A DNA stretch of 29,725 nucleotides from JBILVQ01 sp044370375 (GTDB lineage: Bacteria > Bacteroidota > Bacteroidia > UBA4408): NCBI GenBank assembly GCA_044370375.1, contig JBILVQ010000009.1:1-29725 (forward strand). Direction: 5' to 3'. A program made the translations under genes and the position numbers. Of this stretch, positions 7,056 to 12,921 are shown piece by piece. The notes beneath the pieces are model-generated. The model had not been told where the DNA came from. It saw only the letters and a list, made by a program, of their open reading frames with translations, and did not search any database. Each line of letters opens with the position of its first letter. Within the stretch, counting starts at the first letter, position 1.

Positions 7056-8032
7056 TGAACCAACAAAAAATGAATCTTGATTTACTCTTAGAAAATTTAA
7101 CGAACCCCGCTCTCTTGTTTTTTGTTTTGGGTATTGTGGCCACCTACCTCAGAAGCGACCTGCAAATTCCATCTAACTCTTCTAAATTCATTTCGCTTTA
7201 TTTGTTGTTTGCCATTGGGTTCAAGGGCGGACAAGAATTATCGCATGAAACTTTCAACATGGAAATAGGACTTTCCATGTTGTTTGGAATCATGATTTCT
7301 TTATTAATTCCCCTCTACACATTTTTTATCCTTCGCAAAAGATTAGGCGTATTTGATGCAGGTGCCATTGCATCTGCCTATGGCTCGGTAAGTGCCGTAA
7401 CCTTTGTGACGGCCGTTTCTTATCTCGAGGCACATCAGTTGTCGCTAAACGGTCACATGGTGGCTATCATGGCGTTGATGGAATCTCCGGCCATCATCAT
7501 GGGTTTGCTGTTGATATCCATTTTCAATACGGATGAAAACGAAAGGATTGAAAAAAGCAAAGCCATCACACACTCCTTTACCAACGGAAGTGTATTGTTA
7601 ATTCTAGGCAGTCTGGTGATTGGTTATTTGGCCAATGCGAAACAAGCTGAAGGTATCAAGCCGTTTACCAATGACCTGTTCAAAGGTTTTCTCTCCATTT
7701 TTTTATTGGACATGGGGATTACAAGTGGAAAAAAACTAAAAGCATTTTTCTCTTTTGGTTGGTATCCTATTGTTTTTGCTTTGCTCGTTCCATTGATCAA
7801 CGGATGTTTGGTTGCTTATTTCAGTCAGTATGTTACCCACGATCATTCAAACCGTTTTATTTTTTCCGTATTAGCGGCAAGTGCCTCTTATATTGCTGTT
7901 CCCGCAGCCATGAAGATATCGGTGCCTAAGGCCAATCCCGGACTATTTCTACCCATGGCCCTGGCAGTTACCTTTCCGGTAAACATTACCATTGGCATGC
8001 CCTTGTATTTTTTGCTCGTCCAAAATAGTTGA
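7055..8032 (+). CDS. SbtA-type sodium-dependent bicarbonate transporter family protein
   Basis: This polytopic membrane protein of 325 aa has about ten hydrophobic segments. It matches the SbtA/DUF897 family (PF05982) along its length: NPALLFFVLGIVATYLRSDLQIP, LLFAIGFKGGQEL, the family-typical YGSVSAVTFVTAVSYLE and ALMESPAIIMGLLL, and ASASYIAVPAAMKISVPKANPGLFLPMALAVTFPVNI near the end. Cyanobacterial SbtA imports bicarbonate with sodium. In heterotrophs it may feed carboxylases or balance pH; the substrate here is inferred from the family. I chose the ATG at 7055 (TAATG junction with the previous stop); the TTG at 7034 lies inside the upstream gene, and an ATG at 7070 is also possible. Two inverted repeats follow its stop. 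Confidence 0.87.
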   Translation: MNQQKMNLDLLLENLTNPALLFFVLGIVATYLRSDLQIPSNSSKFISLYLLFAIGFKGGQELSHETFNMEIGLSMLFGIMISLLIPLYTFFILRKRLGVFDAGAIASAYGSVSAVTFVTAVSYLEAHQLSLNGHMVAIMALMESPAIIMGLLLISIFNTDENERIEKSKAITHSFTNGSVLLILGSLVIGYLANAKQAEGIKPFTNDLFKGFLSIFLLDMGITSGKKLKAFFSFGWYPIVFALLVPLINGCLVAYFSQYVTHDHSNRFIFSVLAASASYIAVPAAMKISVPKANPGLFLPMALAVTFPVNITIGMPLYFLLVQNS

Positions 8033-8041
8033 AAGCAAACT

Positions 8042-8076
8042 TTAGAAAATCCATTCCCCCAATAGTCATTTTCTAA
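8042..8076. repeat. Inverted repeat after the SbtA-like gene
   Basis: TTAGAAAAT at 8042-8050 pairs with ATTTTCTAA at 8068-8076 (9 bp, 17-nt C-rich loop). It begins 9 bp after the transporter stop and may end that transcript, although no T-run follows directly. Confidence 0.35.
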
Positions 8077-8080
8077 TCGC

Positions 8081-8118
8081 AGCATTGATAAAAATGCTTT
8101 GATATTTTTCTTTATTCC
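8081..8118 (+). terminator. Small hairpin followed by T-rich tract
   Basis: AGCATT (8081-8086) pairs with AATGCT (8093-8098) around a 6-nt loop and is followed by a T-rich stretch to 8118. The stem is short. It overlaps the -33 region of the mscS promoter, so termination and initiation signals would be interleaved here. Confidence 0.3.
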
Positions 8119-8126
8119 TACCTTTG
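8098..8126 (+). promoter_or_regulatory. Consensus Bacteroidota promoter for the MscS gene
   Basis: TTTG at 8098-8101, a 17-nt spacer and a perfect -7 element TACCTTTG at 8119-8126. Only four bases separate the -7 element from the ATG at 8131, so the mRNA should be leaderless or nearly so. Confidence 0.65.
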
Positions 8127-8130
8127 CAGC

Positions 8131-8637
8131 ATGGAAAGCACACAACTAAAAATTCTGGAAACAAGCATCCTGGTATTGCTTTACATCATTTCGTTTTTTA
8201 TTACCAAAACCATCATTAACAAAGCGCTGAAGAATACGCAACTTCAGCGGGCCAGAAGAAAAATCATCATCAAAGCGGTGAATTTATTCATTCTGATTGG
8301 CGTTTTAATTTTGATTGGTGGCATTTGGGGATTAAAGCAAAACGAAATAGCCGTTTTTGCCGGAACCATTTTAACGGCTCTTGGTATCGCTTTCTTTGCC
8401 CAATGGTCGCTTTTATCCAATATCACCTCAAGCATTCTACTTTTCTTCAATCATCCGCTAAAATTAGGTGATGAAATCAAAATTCTAGATAAAGATTATC
8501 CACTAGAGGGAGAAATTACTGAATTGAGTTATTTCTTTGTTCACCTTAAAACCAAAAACGGAGAAATCATTACCATTCCCAATAACCTCATGTTTGTAAA
8601 ACAAGTTTCCATCCAAAGCAAACAAATAGAAAATTAA
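8131..8637 (+). CDS. Minimal MscS-family mechanosensitive channel
   Basis: This 168-aa integral membrane protein has hydrophobic segments at about 9-27, 47-66 and 74-108. The last runs into the MscS pore helix and beta domain (TALGIAFFAQWSLLSNITSSILLFFNHPLKLGDEIKI, then GEITELSYFFVHLKTKNGEIITIPNNLMFVKQV). The GI.FFAQ..LSN..S motif and IPN near the end are MscS hallmarks. It ends just after the beta domain, so the large cytoplasmic C-terminal alpha/beta cage of the 286-aa E. coli protein is missing. The start is fixed by the promoter four bases upstream. Small MscS proteins of this kind are common in Bacteroidota. It likely opens under membrane tension to release solutes on osmotic downshift. 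Confidence 0.87.
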   Translation: MESTQLKILETSILVLLYIISFFITKTIINKALKNTQLQRARRKIIIKAVNLFILIGVLILIGGIWGLKQNEIAVFAGTILTALGIAFFAQWSLLSNITSSILLFFNHPLKLGDEIKILDKDYPLEGEITELSYFFVHLKTKNGEIITIPNNLMFVKQVSIQSKQIEN

Positions 8638-8965
8638 GCCATATACCTTGTTTATAGTTGTTGCTACCCAAATTTGATAAAAAAGATACACTTTTTCCTT
8701 TGACCGGAATTTATTCATCAGCCATTCCAGCGTACATCATTTAGTATAAATACCACAGCGTAAAGCACCTACCTGCCTTGCTTCAATCATTCCCGTTTTT
8801 GGTGAAGTACTTTCCAAGCTTATGGAAATGTTGCCAAAAGGATAAATTTTTATCCCGGTCGAAGCGCATGGATAAAAAGTCATGAACATTCGGTCCTTCC
8901 TCTTGTTTAAGAAAGGAATTCAAGCAAAAACATCGTAGCGCCAAGAAGGCAGAAAAGAAAAAGCC
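8638..8965. other. Non-coding gap of 328 bp
   Basis: No supported gene. It holds an AT-rich near-palindrome, GGATAAA-TT-TTTATCC at 8840-8855, and a second GGATAAA at 8870-8876. An 18-codon plus-strand ORF at 8882 and a 62-codon minus-strand ORF (8783-8971) show no family resemblance. The promoter of the photolyase operon must lie here, but I find no good TAnnTTTG match close to 8966. Confidence 0.5.
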
Positions 8966-9241
8966 ATGCATTTTTCAGCACAAGAAACCGACCGGATTAT
9001 AGAAATGGCCTGGGAAGACCGTACACCCTTTGAAGCCATTAAATTTCAATTCGGCCTTAATCAAGGTGAGGTAGAAAAACTAATGAGAAGAACCCTCAAG
9101 CCATCTGGTTTCAGGAGATGGCGCAAAAGAGTATCATCAGGAACGGGCGTAAAACATCTTGCAAAAGCCCAGCCAGACATGCTTAGGTTTAAATGCAGCC
9201 GTCAAAAAAATATTAGTTTGAACAGAATTTCAAAAAGATGA
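8966..9241 (+). CDS. TIGR03643 / DUF2805 family protein
   Basis: The 91-aa product opens with the family signature: FSAQETDRIIEMAWEDRTPFEAIKFQFGL, then MRRTLKPSGFRRWRKRVS. The segment DRTPFEAI..QFGL.Q.EV..LMRR.LKPS.F..WRKRV looks like a small helical, HTH-like unit with a strongly basic second half. The function is unknown. The family commonly sits beside photolyase or cryptochrome genes, as here. The last ~25 residues are poorly conserved-looking and basic. Its TGA overlaps the ATG of the photolyase-domain gene (ATGA at 9238-9241), so the two are translationally coupled. A helper or regulatory role in light repair is an inference from context. Confidence 0.85.
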   Translation: MHFSAQETDRIIEMAWEDRTPFEAIKFQFGLNQGEVEKLMRRTLKPSGFRRWRKRVSSGTGVKHLAKAQPDMLRFKCSRQKNISLNRISKR

Positions 9242-10314
9242 TTTTCGAAACAAAGTATTCCAAAATCATTGAAAAAGTTCAGGCCATTGACCCCATCAGC
9301 TATGCGCATACCAGAAATTATCTTGATGGGGCCGTTACAGGTTTATCACCCTACATTTCACGTGGAGTAATCAGCACCCGATTGGTTTTTGAATCACTCC
9401 TGAACAGAGGATTTCAACCCAACGAAATAGAAAAGTTCGTTCAGGAACTGACCTGGCGAGATTATTGGCAAATCAAATGGAAATCAAATGAAAAGGAGCC
9501 GCCAACAGACCAAAATCATTGGGAAGGAAAAAACGGAATCCCCTTGGCCATCCTCCAACATCAAACCGGCATTGAGGCGATTGACGAAGGAATTAGGCAA
9601 TTATACGCTAACGGCCACATGCATAATCATGTAAGAATGTATGTGGCTTCTATGGCTTGTAATGTGGCACAATGCCATTGGCAAAATCCAGCGCAATGGA
9701 TGTATTATTATTTATTGGATGCCGACCATGCAAGCAATTCCCTTAGCTGGCAATGGGTGGCAGGGGTTAACAGCAAAAAAAAATATTTTGCCAACCAAAA
9801 TAACATCAACCAATTCTGTTACACCCACCAAAAGGAAACCTTTTTGGATGTTGACTATGAGGCATTTGCACACCTTCCAATCCCCGGAATCTTGCAGGCA
9901 ATTGAACCCTTTTCATTAAGCACACCATTACCAACAACCCCAGTCCCTGTTCTTGATCCTGAAAAAGAAACCTTGATTTACAATTACTACCAATTAGATC
10001 CACTTTGGCAAAAAGAAAATAGTGTCAACCGTATCTTGTTGTTAGAACCATCTGTATTTGAAAAAAATCCTATTTCAAAAAACAGCCTCGATTTTTGTTT
10101 ACAACTGGCCAAGGAAAATATCCCGGGCATTCAAATATGGGTAGCAGAATTTAAAGAATTAAAGTCGCTGGTAAAAGGAAAAATTCATTTCAAAGAACAT
10201 CCGCTTTATGCCTATGAAGGTCAGGCAGCATCAAGAGACTGGCTTAGTTCAGTAACAGGAGATTTTCCCTCCTTCTTTGCCTTTTGGAAAAAAGTAAAAA
10301 AAGAATTGTTTTAA
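9238..10314 (+). CDS. Short photolyase-like protein: FAD-binding domain first, alpha/beta-like domain last
   Basis: This 358-aa protein starts directly with the photolyase/cryptochrome FAD-binding domain (residues ~15-215) and lacks the usual N-terminal antenna domain. Visible motifs are TGLSPYISRG (34-43), QELTWRDYW (69-77), GHMHNHVRMYVAS (126-138), and DADHASNSLSWQWVAG (161-176) with the flavin-contacting Asp/Asn and Trp residues. The tail (about 262-358) begins with a hydrophobic strand (NRILLLEP), then helix and strand pairs (IQIWVAEFKEL) and HPLYAYEG..ASRDWL, which resembles a small Rossmann-like domain. FAD binding is well supported. Photorepair versus signalling cannot be told. It is coupled by overlap to the upstream gene and lies 41 bp before the DUF2256 gene. 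Confidence 0.85.
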   Translation: MIFETKYSKIIEKVQAIDPISYAHTRNYLDGAVTGLSPYISRGVISTRLVFESLLNRGFQPNEIEKFVQELTWRDYWQIKWKSNEKEPPTDQNHWEGKNGIPLAILQHQTGIEAIDEGIRQLYANGHMHNHVRMYVASMACNVAQCHWQNPAQWMYYYLLDADHASNSLSWQWVAGVNSKKKYFANQNNINQFCYTHQKETFLDVDYEAFAHLPIPGILQAIEPFSLSTPLPTTPVPVLDPEKETLIYNYYQLDPLWQKENSVNRILLLEPSVFEKNPISKNSLDFCLQLAKENIPGIQIWVAEFKELKSLVKGKIHFKEHPLYAYEGQAASRDWLSSVTGDFPSFFAFWKKVKKELF

Positions 10315-10355
10315 AAAATTGTTCATCCACCTTATTGAGAAATTTGTTTTAAGCG

Positions 10356-10487
10356 ATGAAAAAAAGTGAACTTCCGGTAAAAATTTGTACAGTGTGCAAA
10401 CTGCCCTTCACCTGGCGAAAAAAATGGGCCAAAAACTGGGATGAAGTAAAATACTGCAGCGAGCGATGCAGAAAAAACAAAGCATGA
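10356..10487 (+). CDS. DUF2256 family zinc protein, 43 aa
   Basis: A very short gene easily missed by length cut-offs. Its 43 residues contain KICTVCKLPFTWRKKWAKNW followed by DEVKYCSERCRKNKA. The two pairs (C11/C14 and C34/C38) form a zinc-knuckle pattern, with the conserved Trp/Lys-rich middle typical of DUF2256. The family is found next to photolyase and cryptochrome genes in many bacteria; its function is unknown. The TGA at 10485-10487 overlaps the ATG of the photolyase at 10484 (ATGA), so translation is coupled. A role as a nucleic-acid-binding or chaperone partner is speculation. Confidence 0.88.
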   Translation: MKKSELPVKICTVCKLPFTWRKKWAKNWDEVKYCSERCRKNKA

Positions 10488-11980
10488 AAAACATTCATTT
10501 AATCTTTCCGCATCAGTTATTCAAAAACAATCCATTGTTTGAAGCAGATGGAGAATATTACCTGATAGAAGAATACCTTTTCTTCAGGCAATATCGTTTT
10601 CACCAACAAAAGATTGCCTTCCACCGGGCCAACATGAAATATTATGAAAACTATTTGCTGAAGAAGGGTTTGAAGGTGACCTATATTGATTCCACCTCGG
10701 ACCTGGCAGATATACGGAAACTATTGTCCTCAAGCTCCTTTCCTGCAACATTGCAAATTTCATTGATTGATCCAACCGATGACTGGCTGATGCAAAGAAT
10801 TCAAAAGGTTTGTCAACAAAGGGGCTGGGCCATCAAATGCTATGAATCTCCCCTATTCCTCAATACAAATGAAAGCTTGCAAGGCTTTTTTCAACCCGGT
10901 AAGAAAAAATATTTACAAACGGAGTTTTACAAACAGGAAAGAATCAAAAGAAAAATTTTGATGACAGACAATGGCGGACCTTTGGGCGGACAATGGACCT
11001 ATGATGTAGAAAATCGAAAGAAATTTCCGCGCGGAAAAACGGCCGTAAAGGTAAACTATCCTCCGTCGAATAACTACAGCGAAGAGGCCAGACAATACAC
11101 CTTAAAAAACTACGCCCATCATCCGGGAGCCTTAACGGCAGACTTCCGTTATCCTGTTGGATTTGAAGAAAGCGAACAATGGCTCCAACAGTTTCTTGCC
11201 AATCGTTTGTGTGAATTTGGTGAATATGAAGATGCCATCGTTCAAAAAGAAATCCTGTTGAATCATAGTTTGCTAAGTCCTGTAATGAACATAGGAATGA
11301 TCAGTCCTGCAGCCATCATTGAAAAAACGATACAACATTGCGATGAACATGAGATACCATTGAATTCAAGTGAAGGATTTATTAGGCAATTGATGGGCTG
11401 GCGGGAATTTATCAGGGGGATATATCGTGATAAGGGCGTGGCGCAACGGACGCGTAATTACTGGGGTTTCAAAAGAAAAATACCGGCCGGTTTTTACGAT
11501 GGCAGTACAGGAATTTTGCCGGTAGATGAAACCATTAAGAAGGTTTTAAAGACCGGTTATTGTCATCATATTGAGCGGCTGATGATTTTGGGTAATTTTA
11601 TGTTGCTGTGTGAATTTGATCCTGACGAAGTTTACCGTTGGTTTATGGAATTATTTATTGATGCTTATGATTGGGTCATGGTTCCGAATATATATGGAAT
11701 GAGTCAGTTTGCAGATGGAGGGCTTATGGCTACCAAGCCTTACATCAGCGGAAGCAACTACCTGATGAAAATGAGTGACTACCCGAAGGGCCCATGGCAG
11801 GAAGTATGGGATGCCTTATTTTGGCGCTTCTTAGATAAGCAGCGAGCCTTCTTTTCCGCCAATCCAAGAATGGGGATGTTATTAAAAAGCTATGATGGTT
11901 GGGACCAAGAAAAAAGGAATAAACTGCAACAAAAAGCCACAGAATTTTTAAACACGCTTGATTCGGAAAACCCGCAGTAA
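10484..11980 (+). CDS. PhrB-type (FeS-BCP family) cryptochrome/photolyase without iron-sulfur cysteines
   Basis: This 498-aa protein has an N-terminal DPRP-like domain (PF04244; IHLIFPHQLFKNNPLFEADG, then a long helical part) and a C-terminal FAD domain. Family marks include FIRQLMGWREFIRGIY (299-314), HHIERLMILGNFMLL (361-375), WVMVPNIYGMSQFADGGLMATKPYISG (397-423) and SANPRMGMLL (458-467). Founding members such as Agrobacterium PhrB repair (6-4) photoproducts and bind a 4Fe-4S cluster through four Cys. Here the segment that normally carries three of them reads SDYPKGPWQEVWDALFW (431-447), shorter and with no Cys; the first position is also not Cys. I chose the ATG at 10484 because it overlaps the DUF2256 stop and the protein then starts exactly at the family start; an ATG at 10466 would add six residues. 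It converges with the methyltransferase gene 4 bp away. Confidence 0.9.
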   Translation: MKNIHLIFPHQLFKNNPLFEADGEYYLIEEYLFFRQYRFHQQKIAFHRANMKYYENYLLKKGLKVTYIDSTSDLADIRKLLSSSSFPATLQISLIDPTDDWLMQRIQKVCQQRGWAIKCYESPLFLNTNESLQGFFQPGKKKYLQTEFYKQERIKRKILMTDNGGPLGGQWTYDVENRKKFPRGKTAVKVNYPPSNNYSEEARQYTLKNYAHHPGALTADFRYPVGFEESEQWLQQFLANRLCEFGEYEDAIVQKEILLNHSLLSPVMNIGMISPAAIIEKTIQHCDEHEIPLNSSEGFIRQLMGWREFIRGIYRDKGVAQRTRNYWGFKRKIPAGFYDGSTGILPVDETIKKVLKTGYCHHIERLMILGNFMLLCEFDPDEVYRWFMELFIDAYDWVMVPNIYGMSQFADGGLMATKPYISGSNYLMKMSDYPKGPWQEVWDALFWRFLDKQRAFFSANPRMGMLLKSYDGWDQEKRNKLQQKATEFLNTLDSENPQ

Positions 11981-11984
11981 GCAG

Positions 11985-12782
11985 TTACTTCTTCCGCAAA
12001 ATTATCAACTTGCTGCTTGGTCCTTTTTTCAAAACCTTGGTGAGGAACAAATCAACCCCATATAAAACGGGCCCTAAAACATGCCCCAAAGGTTTGATCA
12101 GGGCCAGCGTATTTTCTACCACAAACCAATAGGCATGTAAAAGCGGATTGGTACTATCAATAGGGTAATTAACGGCCACCATGAAGGGACATTGTTCAAC
12201 CACTTCAAAGCCTGCATCATCAATCCATTGTAACAAATCCTTTTTACTATGCGATACCTGATGGGTGGTTCTTTGGGTTCCGCGCTCAACAAAATTATCG
12301 GAGTAAACAAAATAGCCTCCTTTTACCAGGCAGGCAGAAATATTGTGTATGGCTTGTTGAAAGCGGGAATCATCCACGATATGAAACAATACATCCAAAC
12401 AACTAACCAATTGGTATTGTCCATTTTCCTGCAAAAAAGGCTTGATATCGCCACCAATATCGAGTTGAAAAAAATGATGTTGAGGGAAACGCAATTTTAA
12501 CTGCTCAACAGAAACACGGGTGATATCTGCCCCTGAAATATGCCGCAAACCAAATTGTTGCCACTGATCAATGTAAAATCCGGTTCCTGAGCCTATATCC
12601 AAAACTTTAGCCTCTGGTTTTGGCTGAACATGTTTTGAAACCATGCGCTTAAAAACTTTGCCTCTCACACGATAGGCCCAATAGTTAAACGATGGACCTA
12701 ATTTTGCGTAACCCACTCCGGTTAATCCACGCTTTTTATCCAACCTGCTTTCCCAAAAATCGGCTGCTTTAAATTGATTCAT
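11985..12782 (-). CDS. Class I SAM-dependent methyltransferase
   Basis: From the ATG at 12782 the product has 265 aa. Motif I is VLDIGSGTGFYIDQW (60-74), followed by the acidic ribose-binding ISGADIT, a motif II-like YQLVSCLDVLFHI, and SACLVKGGYFVYSDN. The C-terminal ~90 residues are mostly helical and may bind substrate or membrane (ENTLALIKPLGHVLGPVLYGVDLFL). The frame stays open upstream to 13241, but that stretch is antisense to the ABC gene and unlike any methyltransferase. MNQFKAADFWESRL is a sensible start, and a perfect -7 element lies 17 nt upstream of it. It probably methylates a sugar, lipid or small metabolite; the substrate is unknown. It is transcribed away from the glycan cluster but may belong with it. 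Confidence 0.85.
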   Translation of the reverse strand: MNQFKAADFWESRLDKKRGLTGVGYAKLGPSFNYWAYRVRGKVFKRMVSKHVQPKPEAKVLDIGSGTGFYIDQWQQFGLRHISGADITRVSVEQLKLRFPQHHFFQLDIGGDIKPFLQENGQYQLVSCLDVLFHIVDDSRFQQAIHNISACLVKGGYFVYSDNFVERGTQRTTHQVSHSKKDLLQWIDDAGFEVVEQCPFMVAVNYPIDSTNPLLHAYWFVVENTLALIKPLGHVLGPVLYGVDLFLTKVLKKGPSSKLIILRKK

Positions 12783-12799
12783 AAGGTAATCTTGGCCGA

Positions 12800-12807
12800 C
12801 AAAATTA
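12800..12807 (-). promoter_or_regulatory. -7 promoter element of the methyltransferase gene
   Basis: The minus strand reads TAATTTTG, a perfect TAnnTTTG, 17 nt upstream of the ATG at 12782. It lies inside the extended frame and so supports the shorter start. Confidence 0.5.
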
Positions 12808-12888
12808 TAAAATGAAGGCATAATTAACGAAAGTTTATGGATTAAGCACTTTGCCCCATTTTGTTGAGGTATTTTACTTATTTTCCTT

Positions 12889-12896
12889 ATCTTGGC
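12889..12896 (+). promoter_or_regulatory. Weak -7 element of the glycan cluster
   Basis: TATCTTGG differs from TAnnTTTG at one base and lies 25 nt before the ABC ATP-binding protein ATG at 12922. TTG at 12864-12866 is 22 nt further upstream. This could be the main promoter of the run that follows. Confidence 0.3.
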
Positions 12897-12921
12897 CGCG
12901 ATTAATGAGAAAAATGGGGGA

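Noticed and set aside
8840..8876. Two GGATAAA copies as a direct repeat or attachment site
   Set aside because: The shared core is only seven bases and AT-rich, and no integrase or mobile-element gene is nearby.
8882..8938. 18-codon plus-strand ORF (MNIRSFLLFKKGIQAKTS)
   Set aside because: Too short to support and no conserved motif; a leader peptide is possible but unsupported.
8783..8971. Minus-strand ORF of 62 codons in the gap before the photolyase operon
   Set aside because: No family resemblance, odd composition (many Phe, Cys and His), overlaps the DUF2805 start, and no promoter or start context.
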